In this document: one piece after another, positions 18,030 to 26,949 of the stretch
Layout of the letters: each line of letters starts with the position of its first letter
Numbering within the stretch: the stretch's first letter is position 1
Assembly (NCBI RefSeq): GCF_003697165.2
Contig: NZ_CP033092.2
Span: forward strand, 2,232,001-2,296,000
Origin: Escherichia coli DSM 30083 = JCM 1649 = ATCC 11775
Lineage (GTDB): Bacteria; Pseudomonadota; Gammaproteobacteria; Enterobacterales; Enterobacteriaceae
Reading direction: 5' to 3'
DNA length: 64,000 nucleotides
Notes under the pieces: model-generated
What the model was told of the DNA's origin: nothing
The model's database searches: none
Seen by the model: only the letters and a program-made list of their open reading frames with translations
Translations under genes and position numbers: made by a program

Positions 18030-19373
18030 TTAAATCACGCCCTGGCTTAACATCGCATCCGCAACCTTCACAAAACCGGCAATGTTCGCGCCCTGCACGT
18101 AGTTGGTTTGCTCACCTTCACCACCATGCTCAACACAGGCATGGTGGATATCCAGCATGATGTGATGCAAACGTGCGTCAACTTTCTCGGCTTTCCAGCC
18201 CAGGCGCGCAGCGTTTTGCGCCATTTCCAGGCCCGATGTTGCTACACCGCCAGCATTAGCCGCTTTACCCGGTGCAAACAGTACGCCTGCCTGCTGGAAC
18301 AGTTCAGTCGCTTCGATGGTGGTCGGCATATTTGCCCCTTCGGCGACGGCTTTAACGCCATTGGCGATAAGCTGATGCGCGGCGTCAACATCCAGTTCGT
18401 TCTGGGTTGCGCAAGGCAGGGCGATATCAACCGGTACAGACCACGGTTGTTGGCCTTCGAGATAGACCAGACCAAATTCTTTGGCGTAATCTGCCACTCG
18501 ACCATCGCGGCTGGCTTTGATTTCGATAAGACGCGCCAGTTTTTCTTTCGTGAATCCGCTTTCATCAACTACAGTGCCGCTGGAGTCTGACGCAGTGATC
18601 ACTCGAGCACCAAATTCCATCGCTTTTTCGATAGCGTACTGGGCGACGTTGCCGGAGCCAGAAACGGAAACGCGCATTCCTTCAAAACCCATACCGTGGC
18701 GTTTTAGCATTGCTTCTGTGAAATAAACCAGACCGTAGCCGGTAGCTTCCGGGCGAATAAGACTGCCGCCAAATGAAAGGCCCTTACCGGTGAAGACGCA
18801 GGCGGTATTGTTGGAGAGCTTTTTCATCATCCCCGCCATAAAGCCGACTTCACGACCACCAACGCCGATATCACCTGCCGGAACGTCAGTATCCGCGCCC
18901 AGGTGGCGATACAGTTCAGTCATCAGCGCCTGGCAGAAACGCATAACTTCGCCTTCGCTTTTTCCTTTCGGGTCGAAATCGCTGCCGCCTTTACCACCGC
19001 CCATCGGTAGAGTAGTCAGGGCATTTTTGAAGGTTTGTTCGAAGCCGAGGAATTTGAGAATGGAGAGGTTAACTGACGGATGGAAGCGCATACCGCCTTT
19101 GTACGGGCCGATGGCAGAGCTGAACTGCACACGCCATGCACGGTTGACCTGCACCTGGTTGCGATCATCAACCCATACTACGCGAAACTGGATCACGCGC
19201 TCCGGTTCAACCAGACGCTCCAGTAATGACATCTGACGATATTTGGGATTTTGTTCAAGAAAAGGCCAGAGTGTGGTCATTACTTCACGAACGGCTTGCG
19301 CGAACTCGGTTTGATTCGGGTCGCGCTTTTGGACATGGTTGAGGAATGACTCCAGAGAATATGTCTGATCCAT
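18030..19373 (-). CDS. gdhA: NADP-specific glutamate dehydrogenase
   Basis: The enzyme makes glutamate from 2-oxoglutarate and ammonium with NADPH, important for low-energy nitrogen assimilation. It has 447 residues, a homohexamer subunit. The substrate-binding domain has PYKGGMRFHPSVN near residue 88 and the catalytic lysine in MGGGKGGSDFDPKG near 128. The nucleotide domain begins near 240 with VSGSGNVAQYA. It is divergent from ynjH, with a 235-bp control region between. Confidence 0.97.
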   Translation of the reverse strand: MDQTYSLESFLNHVQKRDPNQTEFAQAVREVMTTLWPFLEQNPKYRQMSLLERLVEPERVIQFRVVWVDDRNQVQVNRAWRVQFSSAIGPYKGGMRFHPSVNLSILKFLGFEQTFKNALTTLPMGGGKGGSDFDPKGKSEGEVMRFCQALMTELYRHLGADTDVPAGDIGVGGREVGFMAGMMKKLSNNTACVFTGKGLSFGGSLIRPEATGYGLVYFTEAMLKRHGMGFEGMRVSVSGSGNVAQYAIEKAMEFGARVITASDSSGTVVDESGFTKEKLARLIEIKASRDGRVADYAKEFGLVYLEGQQPWSVPVDIALPCATQNELDVDAAHQLIANGVKAVAEGANMPTTIEATELFQQAGVLFAPGKAANAGGVATSGLEMAQNAARLGWKAEKVDARLHHIMLDIHHACVEHGGEGEQTNYVQGANIAGFVKVADAMLSQGVI

Positions 19374-19608
19374 AGATATAAAACCCTTATATATTAATAC
19401 GATTATGCTTATGTTGTTTATGTCATGTGCTTTTGCAGTTTTCGACTATACCATCAAGAATGTGACGGTAAGCAAGAAAAAAATGACCCAGGAAAGCAAA
19501 TTAATAACGAGAGTAATCTCATAACCAAATGCGATAACTCAGACGCTAAAGTTTTGCCGCCCGGCTACCGTTATCTGTAGAAGAGACAATAACGTTAAGG
19601 AGTTCCCT

Positions 19609-19881
19609 GTGAGTCGAGCATTGATCGCCGTAGTATTAGCATTTCCATTAATTACACTGGCTAACCCGCATTATCATCCGGACGTGGAGGTAAACGTACC
19701 GCCAGAAGTGTTCAGTTCAGGCGGGCAGTCAGCGCAGCCCTGTACTCAGTGCTGCGTTTATCAGGATCAAAATTATTCTGAAGGGGCAGTAATTAAAGCC
19801 GAAGGAATACTGCTGCAATGCCAACGGGATGACAAAACCCTAAGCACTAATCCGCTGGTCTGGCGGCGCGTGAAGCCATAA
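19609..19881 (+). CDS. ynjH: DUF1496 family secreted protein YnjH
   Basis: A 90-residue protein beginning with GTG, preceded by AAGGAG at 19598-19603. The first about 18 residues (MSRALIAVVLAFPLITLA) are a signal peptide, probably cleaved before NPHYHPDVEV. The mature part has CTQCC and a further Cys near residue 71, fitting a disulphide-bonded periplasmic protein. Function is unknown. Its last 35 bases overlap the end of nudG on the opposite strand. Confidence 0.88.
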   Translation: MSRALIAVVLAFPLITLANPHYHPDVEVNVPPEVFSSGGQSAQPCTQCCVYQDQNYSEGAVIKAEGILLQCQRDDKTLSTNPLVWRRVKP

Positions 19882-20254
19882 ACGCCTCTAATAATGGAAT
19901 GTCAGCAGGGGCCAGCGGATATCGCAGCGCCTCTTCAGGTGAGCACCAGACCAGCGCCTGATGTTCATGTGCCTGTAACGTCCCGTGGAAGTCGGGTACG
20001 TGCCAGGCATGAAGATGGATAATCCGCCCCGAAACTTCTCGCTGATGGCTGGCAACATAGTCACCAACAGTTGCTTCGATGCCCAGTTCTTCGTTTAACT
20101 CACGCACCAGCGCCTGCCGCTGGCTTTCATCCGGCTCGACTTTACCACCGGCAAACTCCCATAATCCCGCCTGATCGCTCTGGGCAGGGCGTTGCGCGAG
20201 TAAAATTTTGCCATCACGTTCGATGATGGCGGCAACAACTTCAATCATTTTCAT
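19847..20254 (-). CDS. nudG: CTP pyrophosphohydrolase, Nudix
   Basis: A 135-residue Nudix hydrolase cleaving pyrimidine nucleotides such as CTP, 5-methyl-dCTP and oxidised forms including 5-hydroxy-CTP and 8-oxo-dGTP; a nucleotide-pool sanitiser. The Nudix box is complete: GGKVEPDESQRQ, then ALVRELNEELGIE, giving G-x5-E-x7-R-E-x2-E-E-x-G. The start MKMIEVVAAI is at 20254. Its 3' end overlaps ynjH on the other strand by 35 bases. Confidence 0.95.
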   Translation of the reverse strand: MKMIEVVAAIIERDGKILLAQRPAQSDQAGLWEFAGGKVEPDESQRQALVRELNEELGIEATVGDYVASHQREVSGRIIHLHAWHVPDFHGTLQAHEHQALVWCSPEEALRYPLAPADIPLLEAFMASRAARPAD

Positions 20255-20340
20255 AAATTACACACGGGCAGATAAGCGAAAAATGCCATAATATCCGCAC
20301 TGTTGCTCAATCAGAAAGGCTTTATATTTAAGGAGTGCCT

Positions 20341-20961
20341 GTGCTAGACCGCCATCTTCATCCCCGGATTAAACCGTTGTTGTATCAGTGCGTGCGGGTT
20401 CTTGATAAACCGGGCATTACGCCAGATGGTTTAACATTAGTGGGATTTGCTATCGGCGTGCTGGCACTGCCGTTTCTGGCGCTGGGCTGGTATCTGGCGG
20501 CGCTAATCGTCATTTTGTTAAACAGGCTGCTTGATGGTCTGGACGGTGCGCTGGCGCGGCGCAGAGGGCTTACCGACGCGGGCGGCTTTCTCGATATTTC
20601 TCTCGATTTTCTTTTTTACGCGCTGGTGCCTTTTGGGTTTATCCTCGCCGCACCGGAGCAAAACGCCCTGGCAGGCGGCTGGCTGCTGTTTGCGTTTATC
20701 GGCACGGGCAGCAGTTTTCTCGCTTTTGCTGCGCTGGCGGCGAAACATCAGATTGATAATCCCGGTTATGCGCATAAATCGTTTTATTATCTGGGCGGGT
20801 TAACCGAAGGCAGCGAGACGATTTTGCTGTTTGTTCTGAGTTGCCTCTTTCCGGGCTGTTTTCCGTGGTTTGCGTGGGTATTTGGTGCGTTGTGCTGGAT
20901 GACGACCTTTACGCGGGTGTGGAGTGGGTATCTGACGCTGAAGTCGCTCCAGCGTCAGTAA
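20341..20961 (+). CDS. ynjF: CDP-alcohol phosphatidyltransferase-like inner membrane protein
   Basis: A 206-residue integral membrane protein of the CDP-alcohol phosphatidyltransferase family. The catalytic signature DGLDGALARRRGLTDAGGFL followed by DISLD gives the DG-x2-AR-x8-G-x3-D-x3-D pattern in full. It has about five or six membrane segments. The second GTG at 20341 is the start chosen, because AGGAG at 20331-20335 is correctly spaced for it and overlaps the first GTG. Its phospholipid product is not known. Confidence 0.9.
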   Translation: MLDRHLHPRIKPLLYQCVRVLDKPGITPDGLTLVGFAIGVLALPFLALGWYLAALIVILLNRLLDGLDGALARRRGLTDAGGFLDISLDFLFYALVPFGFILAAPEQNALAGGWLLFAFIGTGSSFLAFAALAAKHQIDNPGYAHKSFYYLGGLTEGSETILLFVLSCLFPGCFPWFAWVFGALCWMTTFTRVWSGYLTLKSLQRQ

Positions 20962-20969
20962 TTGCAATG

Positions 20970-22277
20970 TTATTTGCTGCTGTCCGGGCCGCGTTCACCG
21001 GTTGCTACCGGATTTTTTGGATCGCTGCTCCATTCGTACCAGCCGCCGTCGTAAACGGAGACGTTATTCCAGCCCATTGCGCGTGCGTACATAAAGGTTT
21101 CGGACGCGCGCCAGCCAGTACCGCAGTAGAATGAAACTTGCTGATCTGGTTTGATATTCCATGCTTTCCACATGGCGGTAATATCATCGGCGCTGCGCAT
21201 GGTGCCATCCGGGTTATGGAAATCTTCCATATGCGTCGAGTCGCTACCTGCGTGTCCCCAACGTGCTCCGGCTATTTCACCTTTTGGTTTAATATAGCTG
21301 TAACCGCTGGTCGTACCGATAAATTCTGGCCACGAACGAATGCTCACCAGCGATGCATCCTGGCGATGCAGCAGTCCACGCGCTTGTTCCATATCAAGCA
21401 TCAGTTGCGGTTGTGCCGGGATCTTCACGCCGAAATCCGGTTCCGCTTTCACTTTCGGTGGCGTTCCGCGCTCAACGGGCAGACCCGCGTCGGACCAGGT
21501 TTGCCAGCCTCCGTCCAGCAGGCGCACATCTTTCACGCCGGCATAAAGCATAATTTGCGCCACACGCGCTGCAGCGTATACGTCACGCCCGTACAGAATG
21601 ACCGTGGTGTCATGGCGAATACCGTGTTTTGCCAGCATCGCTTTCAGTTGTTCATCAGAAACTTTGTTCCACAGCGGTTCGCTTTCCACTTCGTTGGTGT
21701 CGATGTAGTCAGCGCCGGGAATATGGCTGATAAGGTAAAATTTTGGAGCGCCCCAGGCCGCTTCAATGACTTTCCAGTCACCGGCAGGTTTCGCCGTAAC
21801 CTCTTTACCTTGTTGCAGGTCATGCAGCCACTGCGGATATACCAGCTGTTCAAAGTGCGGCAGTTTTTGCAAACGGGAAGGTTCGCTTAGCGCGTCACTC
21901 AGGATGGAGATATGCGTAAAACCTGCTTTTTGCAGTCGCGTTTTGACGGCGTCGACATCTTTGTCATTACCGTACAGCGCCACCGGGGCATCGGCTTTCA
22001 GGTTATGTTGCTTGATCCACTCGTTGAGCTGTTCGGTGCTCATTTTGTCGAGCCAGCTAGCAGAGAGGTTTAAGGCGGCAGGTTCATGACCGGAAGGGCC
22101 ATTTAAGGTTTGTGGCCAGCCGTTATAAAACGCGCTGGGGCGAGTATCAATCGCTTTGCCATTTTGTTGTTGAAGCTGGTCAAGTGTAAGAGGCTTCGCC
22201 AGTTCAGCGGCCCACGAAGAAGCGCAAGCCAGCCCTAAAGCCATTGCCAGCGCGGTCATTTGAGAAACACGTTTCAT
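20970..22277 (-). CDS. ynjE: thiosulfate sulfurtransferase YnjE
   Basis: A multidomain rhodanese with signal peptide MKRVSQMTALAMALGLACAS cleaved around AWA-ELA (residue 23). Several rhodanese repeats follow, and the persulfide cysteine is in VSFYCGTGWRASE near residue 385. E. coli YnjE has thiosulfate:cyanide sulfurtransferase activity, and has been linked to sulfur transfer in molybdopterin synthesis. The 435-residue form starting at 22277 is chosen; an ATG five codons upstream (22292) is possible. It is the last gene of the ydjX-to-ynjE run, 66 bp after ynjD. Confidence 0.93.
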   Translation of the reverse strand: MKRVSQMTALAMALGLACASSWAAELAKPLTLDQLQQQNGKAIDTRPSAFYNGWPQTLNGPSGHEPAALNLSASWLDKMSTEQLNEWIKQHNLKADAPVALYGNDKDVDAVKTRLQKAGFTHISILSDALSEPSRLQKLPHFEQLVYPQWLHDLQQGKEVTAKPAGDWKVIEAAWGAPKFYLISHIPGADYIDTNEVESEPLWNKVSDEQLKAMLAKHGIRHDTTVILYGRDVYAAARVAQIMLYAGVKDVRLLDGGWQTWSDAGLPVERGTPPKVKAEPDFGVKIPAQPQLMLDMEQARGLLHRQDASLVSIRSWPEFIGTTSGYSYIKPKGEIAGARWGHAGSDSTHMEDFHNPDGTMRSADDITAMWKAWNIKPDQQVSFYCGTGWRASETFMYARAMGWNNVSVYDGGWYEWSSDPKNPVATGERGPDSSK

Positions 22278-22343
22278 CGAAAATCCCGACATTGTAGTTT
22301 TGAGAGCGCCATTCTGAACTGACGCATTGGGAAAAACTTTGCG

Positions 22344-22997
22344 TTATCGCAGTTTGTTGTAATTTTCTGACCACTGCGCCATATCCAGAACGGGGCTATC
22401 AGGAGGAACATCCTGAAGATCGTGCGTCACCTGCACAACAGGGATCGCCATGGCGCGAATTTCGCTGAACACCCAATGGCGAAAATTATCGCGCAGGGCC
22501 ACATCAAGACGGCTGAAGGGCTCATCCAGTAGCAACGCTTTTGGCTGAGCGAGAAGGGCGCGCAGCAGAGCAACGCGCGCTCGCTGACCGCCAGACAAAG
22601 TGGCAGGATCCTGATGGAACGCTCCGTCAAGGCCTGAACGCTCAAGTGCATCATTCACGGCATTACGTCGGGCATTCCCCTTAAGTGTCGCCGGTAGCGC
22701 CAGCAGTAAATTTTGCCCGACGCTGAACTGGTCAAATAACAGTGCATCCTGGAAAAGAATGCTAATCTGACGCTGTGCGGTGGGTAGCATGTCAATCCGT
22801 TGCTCATTAAGCCATAGCTCCCCTGTACAAGAAAACTGTCCGGCCAGCGCACCAATCATCCACGAAAACAGAGTGGATTTCCCGCAGCCGGATGGTCCCA
22901 TTAACGTGACAATGTCACCTTTATCTACTGTAAAGTTAACGTTTGTCAGCAAGCGGCTTTCTGGTAAACGTAGCGAAACATTTTTCACGCAGAGCAT
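22344..22997 (-). CDS. ynjD: ABC transporter ATP-binding protein YnjD
   Basis: A 217-residue ABC ATPase. Walker A is GPSGCGKST near residue 34, the signature LSGGQRARVALLRAL near 133, Walker B ALLLDEPFSRLD near 153, and the H-loop VTHDLQD near 190. The ATG at 22997 overlaps the ynjC stop as TAATG, so translation is coupled. An in-frame extension to 23084 lies wholly inside ynjC and is rejected. It powers import with YnjC and YnjB; the substrate is unknown, with thiamine- or iron-type systems the closest relatives. Confidence 0.93.
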   Translation of the reverse strand: MLCVKNVSLRLPESRLLTNVNFTVDKGDIVTLMGPSGCGKSTLFSWMIGALAGQFSCTGELWLNEQRIDMLPTAQRQISILFQDALLFDQFSVGQNLLLALPATLKGNARRNAVNDALERSGLDGAFHQDPATLSGGQRARVALLRALLAQPKALLLDEPFSRLDVALRDNFRHWVFSEIRAMAIPVVQVTHDLQDVPPDSPVLDMAQWSENYNKLR

Positions 22998-24532
22998 TAG
23001 CGGAGTCCTTGTCTGACATAACCTACCCATTTTGCGACTAACGCGGTCAGGGCAAAAATAATAAGCGGTAACAGCAGTTGCCATAAAGCCTGGGCGGCGA
23101 GAATACCGTTGCTGCCGCCGCTGCTTAATGCCACCGCTTCAGTGGTGAGCGTCGGAAAACGCCCCGCGCCCAGCCACAGCGTCGGCATATACTGCGCAAT
23201 ACTGACTGAAAATCCCACCGCGAAGGCAATCAGCGCAGGGCGCAACATAAGTGGACATTTTACGTAAAAGAAGATTTTGGCCCGCGACCAGCCCAGTGTT
23301 TGCGCAATCAAAATTAACCGTGAATCAATGCGCTGCCAGGCGGGTTGCAGGATAAACAGCATCCACGGCATTACCCACAGCAGATGCCCCCAGACCACCG
23401 CCGTCCAGCTTCCATCCAGGTTCAGCCATAGCGCCAGCGTGTACTGGCCCGCCACCAGCGGCAGAGCGGGTAATAAAATGGGCAACCATAGCCACAACTG
23501 GCGACGCTGTGGCCCCCATTCCAGCCACAGCAGTAACAGGAGCAAAGAGATGAATGCCGCCACCAGCCCCATTGTCAGGCTGTTGATGAGCGCTTCACTA
23601 TTGATCGTCGACTGATCCGCGAGGATCGCCAGCAGAACCACACACAGCACACCGGTTAAGGGTAAAAAACTCGCCAGCGTATTGCCTGGCAATAAAGGCG
23701 TGGCAGGCTTACGAACGCCATCTACGCGGGGAATAGTACGTCGCCAGCCACGCCATAGCAGATAGCCCAGCAAAACGTAGGCGGCGAGTAACAGCATCAG
23801 CAGCAGGCTGGCGAGTGCACCTTTCGTTTGTTGATCGGCGTCGCCCTGAGTTAACCACTGCCAGCTAATTACCGCCAGCGTCGGGGGATTACCTGGCCCA
23901 AGAATAATCGCCACATCCACGACCGACAGCGACCAGGCGACAATCGCCAGCATCGCCATTGCTAACGCAGACGCGACGGAGGGCAACAGCAGCCAGTTCA
24001 GGCATTGCCAGCGGCTGTAGCCCAGCGAATCCAGCACAATGAGTTGCTGCAACAGCCGTTTTTCGCTCAATACTGCCGCTAAGATCCACAGCAGAAATGC
24101 GCTTTCTTTTACCGCCAGGGTGAGGCCCAGCCCAATACCCAATTTGTCCATTGGCGGAGTGAAATACGGGAAATAGTCATAAAGCAGCCCTCCGTCAGCA
24201 AAGATCAGAAGGGCGCTGGTGGCAAAAGCCACATGGGGAATGGCGAGCAGCCACGGCAGACGGGCGCACATACGCTGCCATTTCGGCCCTGGCCACAGCG
24301 CCACAATCACCAGCAGGGCAATCAACAACGCCCCGACCGCCGCAATGGTTGTCGACACCAGCGTTGCCAGTAATGCCTGCGGTAACTGTGGATCGGCAAA
24401 TAACGCCTGCCAGTGCGTCAACGACAAAGCAGGCGATATCAGCGTCAGAGCTGCCGGGATCAGCGGTGCATAAATCACCGCCATCATCGCCCACAGCAAA
24501 AAGATTAATGCGTACTGTAACGGTGTAGCCAT
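22997..24532 (-). CDS. ynjC: ABC transporter permease YnjC
   Basis: A 511-residue inner-membrane permease with about 12 membrane segments, apparently two fused permease halves of the ThiP/FbpB kind. Coupling (EAA-type) loops are visible near ALDSLGYSRWQCLNWLLLP in the first half and QTLGWSRAKIFFYVKCPLM in the second. The start MATPLQYALIF at 24532 lies within the end of ynjB (28-bp overlap), implying coupled translation. The stop overlaps the ynjD start. Confidence 0.92.
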   Translation of the reverse strand: MATPLQYALIFLLWAMMAVIYAPLIPAALTLISPALSLTHWQALFADPQLPQALLATLVSTTIAAVGALLIALLVIVALWPGPKWQRMCARLPWLLAIPHVAFATSALLIFADGGLLYDYFPYFTPPMDKLGIGLGLTLAVKESAFLLWILAAVLSEKRLLQQLIVLDSLGYSRWQCLNWLLLPSVASALAMAMLAIVAWSLSVVDVAIILGPGNPPTLAVISWQWLTQGDADQQTKGALASLLLMLLLAAYVLLGYLLWRGWRRTIPRVDGVRKPATPLLPGNTLASFLPLTGVLCVVLLAILADQSTINSEALINSLTMGLVAAFISLLLLLLWLEWGPQRRQLWLWLPILLPALPLVAGQYTLALWLNLDGSWTAVVWGHLLWVMPWMLFILQPAWQRIDSRLILIAQTLGWSRAKIFFYVKCPLMLRPALIAFAVGFSVSIAQYMPTLWLGAGRFPTLTTEAVALSSGGSNGILAAQALWQLLLPLIIFALTALVAKWVGYVRQGLR

Positions 24533-25671
24533 TCTTGTTCCAGCGCATTTACCCAACCTGCGTGCGGTTCAGCCAGTACAGGCGGCAGATCCTGCGGCAT
24601 TCTCGATTGCAATGATTCGCGCTGCCCGTCAGGCAGTTTTTGCGGATCGAGAACAGAAGGATCGCCCCAGACAGCGGGATCTGCTTTACGCAGTTGCGCA
24701 TCGGGTGAGAGCAGGAAATTGGCAACTACCTTCGCCGCAGCACTGGCATTCGCGTTGGCAGGAATGGTGACGAAATGGACGTTGCCAATCATCCCCTCGC
24801 GAAAACCAAAACTGTAACTGCTTGCAGGCAAATCGCCGCTGGCGATTTTTTGCTGCGCATGTGCAGGGTTAAAGGTCAGCGACAGGCGCAATGTGTTAGC
24901 TTTCAGCAGAGCATCCATCCGCGCGGGCGAAGGCGGGAAATCCTTTCCTTCGCGCCATAAATACGGATGCAGTGCATCAAGATATTGCCACAAGGGCGCA
25001 GTGACGCGGGCGAAAGTCGCATCGTCCGGCGCTTCTTTTAATGCTGTGGGATCTGGCGTTAGCATAATCAGCAACTGTTCAAGAAACGCCGTGCCGGTAA
25101 AGTCCGGTGGGCGGGGATAGGTAACCGTGCCGGGATTGGCTTTAGCAAACTCCAGTAAGGCTTGCGGCGTTTGTGGTGGCTGTGGCGTAACATCGCGGCG
25201 GGCGATAAACGTCAGTTGTGCGCCGCCCCAGGGCGATTCAGCCCCTTCTGTAGGCACTGAAAAATCTTCCCGCACCGGAAGCTGTGTGTCGACATAGCGC
25301 CAGTTGGGCAGAGTCTCCGCCCAGCCCGTTTGTAATAAATTGGCCTCTTTTAAGGTGCGGAAGTTTTCGCCGTTCACCCAGAGCAGATCCACCGAACCGC
25401 CCGTTTTACGTCCGGCAGCAACTTCGGTCTGAATGCGTTTCACCGCGTCTGCGGCATCCGCGAGACGAACAATCTTCAGGTTTATAGCGTAATGGGTTTT
25501 CATCTCGCCGCTAACCCAGTCGAGATAGCGGTTAATTGCGGTATCGCCGCCCCAGGCGTTAAACCATACGGTTTGTCCTTTGGCCTCATTTTTTATTTCC
25601 TGCCAGTCACTGGCATGTGTTGCCAAAGAAAACAGCGATAACAATCCCAGCAACCACCCACAATGGCGCAT
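24505..25671 (-). CDS. ynjB: ABC transporter periplasmic binding protein YnjB
   Basis: A 388-residue solute-binding protein with signal peptide MRHCGWLLGLLSLFSLATHA, cleaved before SDWQEI. The mature protein has the two-lobed binding fold typical of thiamine, putrescine and iron-binding proteins, with GGDTAINRYLDWVS near the start. It captures the substrate for YnjC-YnjD. The substrate is not identifiable from sequence. ynjA lies 9 bp upstream and ynjC overlaps downstream. Confidence 0.92.
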   Translation of the reverse strand: MRHCGWLLGLLSLFSLATHASDWQEIKNEAKGQTVWFNAWGGDTAINRYLDWVSGEMKTHYAINLKIVRLADAADAVKRIQTEVAAGRKTGGSVDLLWVNGENFRTLKEANLLQTGWAETLPNWRYVDTQLPVREDFSVPTEGAESPWGGAQLTFIARRDVTPQPPQTPQALLEFAKANPGTVTYPRPPDFTGTAFLEQLLIMLTPDPTALKEAPDDATFARVTAPLWQYLDALHPYLWREGKDFPPSPARMDALLKANTLRLSLTFNPAHAQQKIASGDLPASSYSFGFREGMIGNVHFVTIPANANASAAAKVVANFLLSPDAQLRKADPAVWGDPSVLDPQKLPDGQRESLQSRMPQDLPPVLAEPHAGWVNALEQEWLHRYSTH

Positions 25672-25680
25672 CTTCTCTCC

Positions 25681-26229
25681 TTAAGAACGTTTTTCAGGAA
25701 TACGGCACAGCCCCTGAGCGGGAATGTCCATGGCAGAATTAAAACGGGCTGACAGATTTTGCAGGCCTATCAATGCCGTCAGTTCGGTGAGCGCCTGAGC
25801 GTCAAAATGCGTAGCCAGTCGGGCGCGCAGGGCATCATCGACCGTTGGCGGCGTTACGCTTGCGGCTTCGGCGTACTCCAGCGCCAGCCGTTCTTCATCG
25901 CTAAAGAGCGGGCTTTGCCGCCAGTCAGCCACTGCCAGCAGTTTATCGGTGCTGCCGGTACGCTCGGCGACTTTCATACTGGTGATATCCACGCAAAACT
26001 CACACAGGCACATTTGCGCAATGCGCGCGCTGACAAGCGATCGTACTACCGGATCGAGCGGTGAGCGTTTGCGCTCCAGCCAGCCGACAAACATCGACAC
26101 CAGATAAAAGATAAACGGGATCCGCCCCCACCAGCGAATCGGGCTTAGCACCTCGCCGTAATGGCGACGATGCAGCCACGTCTGCGGACGTAAAATGAAA
26201 GGAATTTTGCTAAGCGGCGGTAAACCCAT
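25681..26229 (-). CDS. ynjA: carboxymuconolactone decarboxylase/AhpD-like protein YnjA
   Basis: A 182-residue protein of the CMD/AhpD fold. The redox pair is seen as CLCEFCVDITS (CxxC with a neighbouring extra Cys) near residues 74-79, as in alkylhydroperoxidase-like proteins. The N-terminal third carries a hydrophobic stretch IPFIFYLVSMFVGW that could associate with the membrane. Its last base (26229) coincides with the end of the ydjZ stop, so the two genes are translationally coupled. The role is unknown; it is probably a thiol-disulphide or peroxide function. Confidence 0.88.
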   Translation of the reverse strand: MGLPPLSKIPFILRPQTWLHRRHYGEVLSPIRWWGRIPFIFYLVSMFVGWLERKRSPLDPVVRSLVSARIAQMCLCEFCVDITSMKVAERTGSTDKLLAVADWRQSPLFSDEERLALEYAEAASVTPPTVDDALRARLATHFDAQALTELTALIGLQNLSARFNSAMDIPAQGLCRIPEKRS

Positions 26230-26936
26230 CAGGCATTCCTCTTCTGGCGCTCAAGCCATATTTTCTTCGCCATAAAAATCACCACGGTCAGGGCAAACAG
26301 AATAAACAGTCCGGTGACAAACCAGAAAGTACCGCCTGTTAACATGCTGCCCGCCCAGGAATAAACAATAGTCGCCGGTAATTGACCAAGCCCGGTGGCG
26401 ATAAAAAACGAGCGAAAACGTATTGAAGTCAAACCGGCAGCATAGCTGATTGGATCGAAAGGGACAAAAGGCAATAACCGACATACCAGGATGGTGTGTT
26501 TGCCGTAGCGAGTGAAAAAGCCGTCCATACTGTCAAGTACGGTTTTGCCGGTTAATTTTTCCACCACTTCGCGGCCCATCACTCTGGCGATAAAAAAGCA
26601 CAGTGCCGCGCCGGCCATCGAACTGGTCCACGACAGTAAGCCGCCCCAGAACGCACCAAACAGCGACGCATTGGCAAAGGTGATCAAAAACGCAGGTAGC
26701 GGTGCAGCAATGGCCTGTAAAATCATCAACAAGAACGAGACAACTGCCGCTAGTGCGCCGTAAGACTGAATAAAGCGTTCTATACCCTGTTGGTCCACGG
26801 CGGCAAACGCCGCAACGCTGCGATTGATAAACTCATGGACGCCGGGAAGCAGCGCCCATGCCAGCAGCACAGCGAACAACAGGATGATGAGGGTTATACG
26901 GTAGTACCAGATTTTACGCGATTGCATCTTCATCAT
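26229..26936 (-). CDS. ydjZ: TVP38/TMEM64 (DedA-like) membrane protein YdjZ
   Basis: A 235-residue inner-membrane protein of the TVP38/TMEM64 family with about five or six membrane segments. The conserved core FANASLFGAFWGGLLSW, then ARVMGREVVEKL and LLPFVPFDPISYAAGL, matches the family's re-entrant loop regions. It is a paralogue of YdjX two genes upstream. It starts at ATG-ATG (26936) 13 bp after ydjY. Its function is unknown; relatives act in lipid or undecaprenyl-phosphate handling and in metal export. Confidence 0.9.
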   Translation of the reverse strand: MMKMQSRKIWYYRITLIILLFAVLLAWALLPGVHEFINRSVAAFAAVDQQGIERFIQSYGALAAVVSFLLMILQAIAAPLPAFLITFANASLFGAFWGGLLSWTSSMAGAALCFFIARVMGREVVEKLTGKTVLDSMDGFFTRYGKHTILVCRLLPFVPFDPISYAAGLTSIRFRSFFIATGLGQLPATIVYSWAGSMLTGGTFWFVTGLFILFALTVVIFMAKKIWLERQKRNA

Positions 26937-26949
26937 CCGTTATCCTGCT

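Noticed and set aside
22998..23084. N-terminal extension of YnjD
   Set aside because: It lies entirely in the ynjC coding sequence; the TAATG overlap at 22997 is the natural coupled start.
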